Shown one piece after another: positions 1 to 10,051 of a stretch of 64,000 bases of DNA. Origin of the DNA: Malaya genurostris (taxonomy: Eukaryota > Arthropoda > Insecta > Diptera > Culicidae); the NCBI RefSeq assembly GCF_030247185.1, contig NC_080572.1:101953198-102017197 (forward strand), read 5' to 3'. Every line of letters starts with the position of its first letter. The first letter of the stretch is position 1. Made by a program: the position numbers and the translations under genes. Below the pieces are notes generated by a model. It was given only the letters and a program-made list of their open reading frames with translations. It did not search any database and was not told the DNA's origin.

Positions 1-134
1 ATCGTTTTCTAACATCTACGTATCAAACCCGTTCCGAAAATACCCATATTATAGTAATTTCCTTGGAATGTAAATGAGCCGGAAATGATTTTTCCTTGTA
101 TGCAAAAGCCTCATTTTACGAAGTGAGTTCGTAA
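1..134. other. Left edge, no gene
   Basis: I see no coding region here. A short string near 24-45 (AAACCCGTTC then GAAAATACCCATA) recurs almost unchanged near 63227-63250, so it is probably part of a dispersed repeat. A TAA at 132-134 closes the reading frame of the reverse transcriptase that follows. Confidence 0.4.
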
Positions 135-1778
135 GTTCTGTTTGCAAAGTTCTTTGCTTCTGTGTTTGCAGAAAAAACAGCCTCCGGTATCGATGCGGAG
201 ACCGCCGCGGTGGATGTTCCTGAGAATTTAGTGCACATTGACACATTTTTGGTTACTCCCGATATGATTGTTGCCGCAGCGAAGAAGTTGAAACGATCGT
301 TCTCTGCCGGACCAGATGGCATACCTGCAGCGGTGTACAGTCATTGCGCTTCTGCTTTAGCCGATCCTTTGTGCACTATATTTAACAAATCATTTGAGCA
401 AGGTATTTTTCCGATGACTTGGAAGCAGTCTTTCATGTTTCCTGTATACAAGAGCGGTGATCGTACAAATGTTAGAAATTATCGAGGCATAACCAATTTA
501 TCAGCTGCATCTAAACTGTTCGAAATAATTGTGAGCACTGAGGTACTTTTTCGTACTAAAAATTACATCTCTACTGATCAGCATGGATTTATGCCAGGTC
601 GTTCAGTCAGCACGAATCTCTTAGATTTCACTTCCAGTTGTTTTTCGAGTTTGGAGAATAAAGTACAAATTGATGCAGTATACACTGATCTGAAAGCAGC
701 TTTCGACCGAATTGACCACCGAATACTCTTGTGCAAGATGTTGCGGCTGGGCGCCACACAAAAGTTTACTGACTGGCTACGCTCTTACTTATGTGGTAGA
801 GTCCTGCGAATTAAGCTCGGCTCTTGTGTATCATCTTCGTTCTCAAATTTATCAGGAGTTCCTCAAGGCAGCAATATGGGTCCACTCTTGTTTTTGCTGT
901 TCTTCAACGATGCTGTTTCGGTGCTCGGAGTTGGCTGCAGATTAGTATATGCCGATGATTTGAAATTATATCTTGAAGTTCGCTCTATTGACGACTGCAT
1001 CCGGCTTCAAAAACTTCTAGATACATTTGTCGCCTGGTGTCGTAGAAACTGGTTGATTGTCAGCATTTCAAAATGCCAGGTCATAACGTTTCACTGAATA
1101 CTGAACCCAATTCGATTCGACTATGCAATTGATGGACAAACGCTCCAGAGAGTTGACCATGTTAATGACCTTGGTGTTTTGTTAGATGCCAAACTTACCT
1201 TCAATCTGCATCGTTCATCTGTAATTTCAAAAGCGACCAGGCAACTAGGTTTTATTGCAAAGATCGGGTGGGACTTCAAAGATCCGTATTGTTTGAAGGC
1301 GTTATATTGTTCTTTGGTTCGTCCAATACTGGAAAATGCTAGCGTAATTTGGAGTCCTTATCAACTTACATGGAACTTACGGATTGAGCGCGTTCAGAAA
1401 CGATTTGTTCGTCTTGCTCTAAGAAACCTTCCCTGGCAGAACCCGCTTGATCTTCCACCATACCACGTTCGCTGTCGACTGATCGGACTCGACTCATTGG
1501 AACGACGCAGGGAAATTCAGCAAACTACTTTCGTGGCAAAACTGATCAACGGGGATATCGACTCACCGAAGATTTTGTCTGAACTCGATTTTCGTGCTTC
1601 ACAACGATCACTGCGCTCTTCCAGTTTATTTCAGCCGAGATTTCATCGAACGACGTTCGGGTATTACGAACCGATAACATCATGCTTGAGGACATTTGGC
1701 ACCGTTGAACACCTTTTTGAATTTCATGAACCATCACACAAATTCGTGCAGAAAGTACAGCGATCTACAATTTTATGA
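135..1778 (+). pseudogene. CR1-like non-LTR retrotransposon reverse transcriptase, one in-frame stop
   Basis: One frame stays open from 135 to the stop at 1778 except for a TGA at 1095-1097. It encodes the RT of a CR1-like LINE, which copies element RNA into DNA at a nicked target. Visible blocks in order: a pre-RT segment with FAKFFASVF, the fingers motif AGPDGIP, the first catalytic region YTDLKAAFDRID (about 685), SGVPQGSNMGPL (about 855-890) and the catalytic YADD box at 948-959, then the thumb (DLGVLLDAKLTF, VRPILENASVIW) and C-terminal tail. No endonuclease or ORF1 is present, so the copy is 5' truncated. The internal TGA sits where CGA would fit and may be a CpG transition. An A-rich tail with AATAAA follows near 1820-1845. 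The exact clade (CR1, L2 or relatives) is uncertain. Confidence 0.85.
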
Positions 1779-1844
1779 CTTGACTAAACCAATTCATTAA
1801 GACCATTTTATTGTCAGATGAATAAATTTAAAAAAAAAGAATAA

Positions 1845-1965
1845 AGTTTACGTAATTTTTGATTTGGTTCGTAAGAAAACATTACGGTATTTGGGATTTT
1901 ATTCGTAAAAAGAGTTACGTAAAAAGAGGTAACGTAAAAAAAAGTTTACGTAAACGGAGGTTTGG
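1845..1965. repeat. Short-word array with TTACGTAA-type palindromes
   Basis: A run of related words (GTTTACGTAA, TTCGTAAG, ATTACGG, GAGTTACGTAAA, GGTAACGTAAA, GTTTACGTAAACGGAGG) follows the LINE tail. A diverged copy with the same word order is at about 13610-13745. The class is unknown; it resembles the internal arrays of some non-autonomous DNA transposons. Confidence 0.5.
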
Positions 1966-3620
1966 GTGTACCTTTCTCATATTACTCAAATACACATAAA
2001 TATCCAGAGGATTCTTCCCAAAAAATTTCATTTGAAGTTTGGGTGAAAACTAGAAATTCCCATTTTTTGTATCGTCGCTCGAAATGACACTTTGAAATAT
2101 CTAACACACTTCACTCTCTAGTTCCGGAGCCGGAAGTCGGATCCGAGCAAAATTCAATAGCAGCTTTCAAGACTAGTCTTTTTATTTCAGTCTCGGTTCA
2201 GTCGGCATAGCGTTTTGATTTTTTGACCACTATTATCCGGAATCGGAAACATGAGATCGATGTAGACAAAATCCTCTCGTTTGACCCGCCGTTTGGACAT
2301 AAACTACAAATTGAAACTGTTTGAGACCAATTTTTATTCTCTAAATGGCTGTGTGGAATCTTGAGCACTCTTCACCCTGTAGCTCTGGAACCGGATGAAG
2401 TTCAATAGCAACTTATCGGACCATACGACCTTTCATTTGAGCATACGCTTGTGAACATCGGTTTTGTTTTCTCTAAGAAAATCAAGTGAATTCTTGGAAT
2501 TTTTGACCACTATTTCCGGAACCGGGAGCTGGGAATCAGTATAGCCGAAGTCGGTTCGTGTGGCGAGCAGTGCGGTAAAATTTAATTTTCAAACGAATAT
2601 TATTTGATGAAAATGAAATTTATGGCCATTGACTGTCAGCACATTCCTTCTCATTCTTTTGACTTTTGCAGTCATACTCAAATGAAGTTCCAAGTATTCA
2701 TCGTCAATTGAATGATCGTACTTAGTCATTTGAAGTTGTGTAGTTGAAGTAGTCTGCCTGTTTCATTGCCTTCGCTGTTGGTAGGAAGCAAGTTCGAATG
2801 AATAGGCATCAACATAAACACGATAACCAAAATTTTCTCCATCCAGAATTATAAATAGAGGGTGGCGGTTCTCATTTCAATTTTCGATTATCACCAGCAA
2901 GTTTAAATCGGTAATTTTCGATTATTTGAAACGTATTGTATAAAAATGAAAACAGAAAGAGGAGACAATTAGTTTATGCATATTCTGGAGTTGATATTTT
3001 AGCTACCATGACTGATTTACCTTTCATCCATTATCTTGAACCAATTCGAATGTTTACATGAACCTCATTTGAAGGCCGCTCTCTCAAACAATTGAAAGAC
3101 ATATTTTGTTATTTCAAGAGATCAACTGACGGTGGTTCAACTGAACTTCGACTTAAAAAGAAACGAATGAAGAACTGAATGCTGCCCGTTCGGTACGTCA
3201 GCGAAGCTTATGTGTAAGGAATGTGAAGTTTACGGCCGAAGAGTGATCGTCGGTGTGTGCACACGTTCGATTTCAATTGAAAGTTTTTCTGCACTGATGG
3301 CGAGTCACTAACATTACCGTACGAATTGAAATTGTTTTGAGCCAAAGATGGAAGAATTGAGCCAAAGATGGACGGCTTGTAATTTTTAACACACTTCACC
3401 CTCTGGAAGTTCTGGAAGTCAGATCCGGATGAAATTCTGTAAGACCCTTTATTTGAACCAAAGTTTGTAAAAATCGGTGAAAACATTTCTGAGCAAAATG
3501 AGTGACATTTTTTGATACATACACTCACATACATACACAGACACACGCACAGACATTGCTCAACTCAACGAGCAACAAACTACTTTTACCTTTCGATTTC
3601 TGTATCAGAAAGGAAAAAGG
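1966..3620 (+). repeat. Dispersed composite repeat, diverged copy, interrupted by a hAT-like MITE
   Basis: The sequence starts with the CCTTTCTCATAT word of the composite left end. It contains two diverged monomers with the CCGGAAGTCGGATCC and TTTCATTTGA words (around 2120-2560), and ends with the CA-rich microsatellite and AGAAAGG right end at 3500-3615. The monomer is broken at 2568-3296 by a separate element. Confidence 0.6.
2568..3296. mobile_element. hAT-like non-autonomous transposon (MITE)
   Basis: The left end begins CAGTGCGGTAAAATTTAA. The right end, read on the minus strand, begins CAGTGCAGAAAAACTTTCAA. The element is flanked by GTGGCGAG (2560-2567) and ATGGCGAG (3297-3304), a 7/8 match consistent with the 8-bp target duplication of hAT elements. 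It splits a composite-repeat monomer, whose sequence resumes on the right. No transposase reading frame is present in the 729 bp. Confidence 0.65.
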
Positions 3621-5269
3621 ACCTCATAAATTGAGGTTTGGATGTAATACATCTCAAAGAGGAATTACAGTAGGGTTACAAAGAGGTACAAAATTTTGTT
3701 AATTTTGATTGAATTCGTTTACAACTTCTGGGAGAATTTTATAGCTTACATAGGACATAAAAGTGGAAAAGTTGTTCAAAACTAGATTGCAAACTAAAAT
3801 ATTTGAACAGATAACAAGTCAATAGGAAAGCATTGGTGTCGTTATGTGGGTCGCTTATTTGAAGTTGGATGACATTGAGTCCTATTTTTCCTAATTAACA
3901 CCATGTTTTGAATGTTTTGAATCATAATTTAGGACCGCATTCATCATCATTGTTAATACTATACATTTAGCAAACCAACTAAACATGCTTGGGGCAGCAA
4001 ACTTTATTGCCGGCCCACATCACACAAGAGCCAATCCAAGAGCTTATAAATTACGTGTTTGGTTGTTCAGTTTAATACTCGCTTCGTCCATAACAAAATT
4101 GAAACAACCGACACAATTTTATTAAATTTCACTTGAAAATAATACTGCCGCGAATTGCTGGGAACACAGCGGATGCACCATTCTGCTAAGTGTATAGCAC
4201 TCCAGACAGTCCACTATTCATCATCACTCGGTACGATCATGCAAGGAAGCATCAGTCAAGCTAATAATTTTCATTAGTATGCAAATTTCCGCGCGCTCTC
4301 GTAACTATGACACTCAGTCGCGATGGTGCCAGCGGACAACTCCGGCAAGGAAATGGGATGCTCCAGTGTGACAAGTGACTGGCCAACAGAATGGGCCCAG
4401 TTTTACAATGGTTGACCGTGACCAGAGAATGTAAAACGAAGCAACTTTAACAGTCAACTGGAGTAGGGGTGACGCCGCTGGTGTCGCAACGGAACAAACC
4501 AGTCTGCTTGTCTTCCTTTTTTTTTACTTCCAATAGAACGAAATTTGGTTGTACTCGAAAATGGGTTTCAGTAACAACTGGAGAAAGGTTACCACAAAAA
4601 AGTACTTTTCATCAGAGTCGAAATGTTTTTTTTTAAATCCCTCCAAAACATATTAGTGATGAATTTATTATATGAATAAGCACTTGAAAGATGGACCTCT
4701 GTACTTAATTTAATTTGTCATTGTCACACAATTTTTGGATTCAATCAATTTGCTCCTACCTTTCAGTTCATTTAAAGATTTTCAAGCAAGTCATATTCAA
4801 AAATGAAAGACCTTACTCATAAAATTTTAGTGAAAACTAATTGTGGAATCTCAAATCAGTGTCTGACAGCAGCAGATGGTGAATTAGGCTGGTAATGAGA
4901 TATGTGGACAGAACTGTGATGACATTTCTCTAGAGTACCGGTGCGTATGTTTAATACCTGCACTGAAGGTGCAACCTTCGAACATTGCACGAAAAGGAAA
5001 GCGCACTTGTGCTCAGTGTTGAATAGACAAATTTTAGGTGTGCGCTTGTTGTTGAATAAGCTGGCGTGAGAGAACCTTACTCTCTTCGCATGAATCACTC
5101 TCACGTGCTCTCACTAGAATACACCTATTTGTGCACTGGCGCGCGTACTAGTGCACGTACACTTTAGTGCATTTTTTATGATATACAGTGTAGAATGGGT
5201 CTTGCTCTGATAATTTTCATTACAGTAACGTAAATCTAAAGTTTAATAAGAAATTTTATTTTATCGTGA
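3621..5269. other. No gene recognised
   Basis: Open frames here are short and match nothing I recognise. The block 5100-5180 is rich in GTGCAC words and resembles 6510-6570, which suggests diverged repeat DNA. Confidence 0.35.
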
Positions 5270-5465
5270 ATTCGACTTTCTTAACTATGGGGCGCCATTT
5301 CAAAATTCGCCCTGTGGAAGAATGGGAAGAACTTTATCGTGAATATCTCGAGTTGTACCAAACGCAACAACACAATTCTTTCTCCATGTCATCAGAAATA
5401 TGATCAGCAATTTAAAAATTATTTTTTTCAATAGTGTGAGATAACCAACAATAACTCAAAAGTTT
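5270..5465 (+). repeat. Repeat family T, copy 1
   Basis: Contains TATGGGGCGCC, TTTCAAAATTCGCCCTGTGG and GTGAATATCTCGAGTTGTA. Copies are at 17560-18540 (split by an array transposon) and at 48230-48395 on the minus strand. Its main value is that it gives the unoccupied version of the site at 17602. Confidence 0.65.
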
Positions 5466-5529
5466 AGTTTTCTCATACTTTTGGAAACAATGAGAAAAAC
5501 TGACCAGGCTTGCTTACGGTTCATAACCT

Positions 5530-6360
5530 GGATTCTAGTCCACTGAGCTTAGAATCTGAATTCCAGTCCACCTGTATTGTTAACTCAATTTATGGTTTAC
5601 AATTTAGTTCCAGAAATCCGTTTCAGAATCTAGTAGCAGAATACAGGTTCAAAAGTTAAAAATAAGACTTTGGAACTGAATCCCGATTCTAGAAATAAAT
5701 TTTTAGAAGTGGTTTCTGGACTAGATTTTGGAGCTGAATTTAATCCCAAAATTAAAGTTCGGATCTCGTATCCAGATTTCTGATTCAGGAAATCAACATT
5801 CTGAATTCAGAAACATAACTCAAGATACGAGTTCTAGATCTGGTTACTGACACAAAATTTTAGATTTGAAATCCGAAATTTGGAAACTACCTTCAGAAAC
5901 AAAAATTAATTTCAGTAAATTCAGTTCCAGAATTCAGAATTCGGAACCTGTATGACGGAATAAAATTCCGAACTTAAGATCCTTAACTGAATTTTATTCC
6001 TTAATTTAGGTTCGGTGCAGAATACAGTTCTAGTATTGAATTTGGAACCAGGATTCCTATAATGAGTTCTTTTCCAAAATTCCAGAATTACTCAAGTTCA
6101 TAAGTTAGAACGATATGTAAAAACTGGAGTTCGTTTCAAGTTATTATTGCTATGTTTCCTTACTAAAATATGAGCAGATGGATGGAAACTTAAATTTTTC
6201 CTATTTGCATTGGAATGTGTCACTCATTTTTGACGATCAAAGAGCATGTAGAACTGAGTTCTTGAAACGGATTCCGATCCTGATTTTTGCAACTTAATTC
6301 GGTCCCGAATTCAGTTCTTTAATTAAGTTTCAGTTACTAATTGTCCAAAATTAAGATTCT
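5530..6360. repeat. Degenerate GAATTCAGTTCCAGAA-type tract
   Basis: About 830 bp composed of scrambled variants of words such as GAATTCAG, TTCCAGAATC, GGAACTGAAT and AGATTCTG, with no fixed period. Similar tracts lie at 46190-46465 and 48400-48595. It looks like an old, decayed short-period satellite. Confidence 0.5.
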
Positions 6361-6380
6361 GGTGGCCAAAAGTACTCAAC

Positions 6381-7889
6381 AGTTGTTATTGATACTCGTA
6401 AGTGTGGAAAAAAGCATACCAGTCTAATTCGTATTTACGTCCTCCAGTTATGTCCCGGACCCACCCGCTTTTTTTTTCTAAATATGCGAGTCTTATACTT
6501 ATCTTATACGAGCCGTGCATCAGAGTGCACAGCGACGTGTACACTTCAGTGCAAACATCTGCGCCTACCTTATAGCTCTTTTTCAGAACATTTCTACTGT
6601 GCTAGAGGTGAAAGGAAATAAACACACGCTCCCATGTTGGGCACACACTGCATAAAACTTTGGCGTATATGTGTAAAACAAAAGAGCTCTCGTTGATGTT
6701 GTCAGAACGGAGGAAGAAATTGAACTTACTCTTCACCACACAGAGGAAATGGACATCTCTGGCAAGAGGGATGCCGTAAGGATTTAATTATGGTTAATTT
6801 ATGGAATTGCAAGATGCTCGAGCACAGCTGAACATGTTCAGTTCCTTCGTGTGTTCCAAATGCTGGGTAATTCAATAGGAAAATCGATTTTCTCAGATAG
6901 GAACACTTATGAGTTTGAGTCCAGTCACAGTGCAAGCTTTTTTCAAGTTTGCTGTTGCATTCTTCTGTCTTTTTCCAACTTGTTTTTTTTTTTTTGTTAA
7001 ATACTGATAAAAACTTAAAGCTAGTTCAAGACGTCTTAACAAGACAACTAAATCGAATATAATGCTTTACCGTTCAAAGAGTCTTTTAAGGCATTCCGTG
7101 AATGATCATAACTAGGTTAAAGGTATAAATAAACCAATATTGATAATAATAAAGTCTTATAAGGAATAAAACTGAGAATCTCAAAAAGAAACATCTAGGC
7201 TATACAACGGATTTAATTTGTTTTCCCGGTTCGGCTTTAATTAATTTATATACTTTAAAATGGCTAGACTCTTTAAGAAAGGTGTAAGACTTAGGCTGTA
7301 AATAATGAAACATCAAAGAACTCCTTCGCGTAAAACCAAGTGCATCTAACGAAATATGCGATATTTTTTCGAATTGTGAAACAGAGAAAAAACAGTTCCA
7401 AAATTCCAGACTTTAACTCTTGTTGTACTGGGAAAGCCCCCACAAAAAAGCCTGGGAATTTCAAAGTAATCCGTATTGAGTAATTTCTGTGTTTTGAAAG
7501 TTGCATATCAAATTGGATGAAGACGGAAATATCAATCCTTGGGGATGAATTGGAAGAGTCTTCTTCAGTACTCATCTGAGAAGCCATATAAATGTTGTTC
7601 ACATGGTATTAAATAGAATAGTCTTCAAAATCATTCTGAAAGGATGATCAAATGTCCAAAATGCATATGAATTTAGCCATGAATTAAATAAATGAAGGGA
7701 AGAATCTTTGTGGGATACTGAAATCGCAAAAATAACATCCAGTTATGGTAGTCCAATTTGATTATTATTTTTCAAAACGTTTATATTCACACAATGCCGG
7801 AATACAATTGGCTCATCTGCACGCAAAGCATCGTCTCTAAACCTAAATAATGCCTTTCTCAAATTATTCAATATTTTTTCAAGCACTCA
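6381..7889. other. No gene recognised
   Basis: AT-rich DNA with no coding region or repeat that I can assign. A frame on the minus strand at 7291-7602 has no recognisable domain and may be chance. Confidence 0.35.
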
Positions 7890-8095
7890 AGAACATGTAA
7901 CTCCGGAACCGTAAAACCCGAATACAATCTATTTGAATCTAATTGACTGAAATTGTATGTATGTATGTATGTATGTAATTGTATGTTCCGTTTTGGTATT
8001 TTTTATCGTTACTACTGGTACTTCCGGGACCGGAATTCAGGAATCAGTACGAGTAAAACCGGTCCGTATGGCCATAAACTAATATTACCTACACT
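7890..8095 (+). repeat. Composite-repeat monomer, left of a LINE insertion
   Basis: Shows the words ACTCCGGAACCG, GGTACTTCCGGGACCGG and TAAAACCGGTCCGTATGG of the 329-bp monomer family. It includes a (GTAT)n microsatellite at 7953-7977. Related monomer sequence resumes after the LINE at about 9605. Confidence 0.6.
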
Positions 8096-9523
8096 TTGAA
8101 GAACTTACACTACCACTACAACTACTTTTTAACTTATCACTTAATAAATGTACTTTTCCTAAAGCATGGAAATCTTCCTTTCTTGTACCAATATTTAAAT
8201 CTGGTGCAAAATCTAACATTCGGAACTACCGTGGAATAGCCATTATCTCAGGCATTCCAAAATTATTTGAAAAAATTGTAAACGAAAAACTTTTTCATCA
8301 ACTTAAAAATGTAATAGCATACAAACAACATGGCTTTTTTAAAGGCCGCTCAACTACAACAAATCTTTTAGAATTTATGACATTCACTCTGAATGCAATG
8401 GACGCCGGCAACTACGTAGAAACTCTTTACACTGACTTTAGCAAAGCCTTCGACCGTATTGACATACCTTTACTTCTACACAAACTACAAAAATATGGCA
8501 TAAAACATACTCTTCTTGAATGGCTCAAATCATACTTAACGAATCGTGTACAGGTAGTCCGCTTCCAAAACATTCTGTCTGAACCAATTAATGTAACATC
8601 TGGCGTACCTCAAGGTTCTCACTTAGGGCCTCTCCTTTTCATTTTACATATAAACGACATTTCCTTCATACTCAAAAATCTGAAAGTGCTTATATATGCA
8701 GACGACATGAAACTCTTCATGGAAATAAAAAATATCAACGACGCTGTAATATTCCAGAACGAAATCAATCTATTCTACATTTGGTGCTGCAAAAGTCTAC
8801 TCCAACTTAATGTAAAAAAATGTAACTCAATAACTTTCAGTAGGAAAAATGAAACTATACCCACAAACATACATCTAGGAAATCAACTTGTAGAAAAATG
8901 TAAAATTGTAAGAGATTTAGGCGTAATCTTAGACTCCAAGCTCACTTTTGTGGAACACTACAATACCATAATCAATAAAGCAAATAGCATGCTGGGCTTT
9001 ATTAAACGTTTCAGTCATAACTTTCAGGACCCATACACAATAAAATTATTATACACTACATATGTCAGACCTATTTTGGAATATTGCAGCCTAGTATGGA
9101 ATCCATATAATATTATTCACGAAGAACGCATCGAATCTATTCAAAAACAATTTCTTTTATATGCACTTCGTAAATTAAACTGGACAGCATTTCCTCTACC
9201 ATCACGATGAAGCACGCTGCATGCTCATCAATATACAAACACTTAAAGAACGCCGCGACCTTGCAATGCTTTATTTTATCAGCGACATTATTTCTCAACG
9301 CATTCAATCACCTTCTTTATTATCGCAACTAAATTTGTATACACCTAGCCGTCAATTACGAATCAGGAAATTATTTTTAGAAAGAAACACTAGAACAAAT
9401 TATGCAAAATACAGTCCAGTCAATCGAATAATGCGCCATTACAATCAATACTGCGAACATCTTGACCTTACTATGTCAAAAAATCAAATCAAATCTCAGC
9501 TTTGTCGTAGAAATAATGCGTAG
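8096..9523 (+). pseudogene. Reverse transcriptase of CR1-like LINE, frameshifted
   Basis: The frame is open from the truncated start to a TGA at 9210, then continues in another frame from about 9217 to 9523. Compared with the 49.6-kb copy there is one extra base near 9200 at the break. RT landmarks in order: NIRNYRGIA, YTDFSKAFDRID (catalytic region A), SGVPQGSHLGPLLF, the YADD catalytic box at 8695-8706, DLGVILDSKLTF and VRPILEYCSLVWNPY. The tail after the frameshift matches the C-terminal region of the other copy. All catalytic aspartates are intact, so this was a recently functional sequence, but the missing 5' part and the frameshift make it inactive. Confidence 0.85.
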
Positions 9524-9600
9524 TATGTAAGTGAACATTGTAAACAATTTATATGTAGTCTACATTTGCTTGACGAAATAAATAAATATAAATAAATAAA
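8096..9600 (+). mobile_element. CR1-like LINE copy 1, 5' truncated
   Basis: The element starts inside the RT region and ends in an AATAAATAAATA-type tail at 9575-9605. It is a close relative of the copy at 49627-52516, with long stretches differing only at scattered bases. No ORF1 or endonuclease remains. It interrupts composite-repeat DNA on both sides. Confidence 0.8.
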
Positions 9601-9604
9601 TATA

Positions 9605-9915
9605 CATCTTTGGACCGATTTTAAACCCAACTTACGGTTTTGGTATCGTCATTTTCTAGGACAGGTCAATATTTTGAAAATAATTTCAGAACCGGATTTA
9701 AAATTTTAAAATTAATTCAAGAACATCGGATTTGCTGTTTCGAAGAAAACGGAGTGAGCTTCATTTGGTTTCCAGTATTTGCGGAACCGGAATCCAGAGA
9801 CCAATGTAACCGAAGTCGGTTAAAATTTAACAGCCACCTGTGGGATTGTAAAACTTTTCGTTTGATTCTGAAAATCAGTGTTACCTTCTTTGAGAAATTC
9901 GATCTTCGAATCAAG
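9605..9915 (+). repeat. Composite-repeat monomer, right of the LINE
   Basis: Contains TTTTGGTATCGTCATTTTCTAGGAC-type monomer sequence and GGAACCGGAATCCAGAGACC. With 7890-8095 it forms the DNA that the LINE interrupted. The frames on either strand here are not genes. Confidence 0.5.
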
Positions 9916-10051
9916 ATCTGCGAACTGGAGTAATTTATAAATTAATTTACAGCAATTTGCTACTTATCACATGATCGCTCAAAAACCGGTTTAAATCTAC
10001 ATCTTCTAAATATTACAACGGGATTCATTAAAATACTACATACTAGAAAAA

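Noticed and set aside
4856..6760. Possible element bounded by TCTGACA words
   Set aside because: The inverted similarity is under 15 bp and interrupted; no target duplication was seen.
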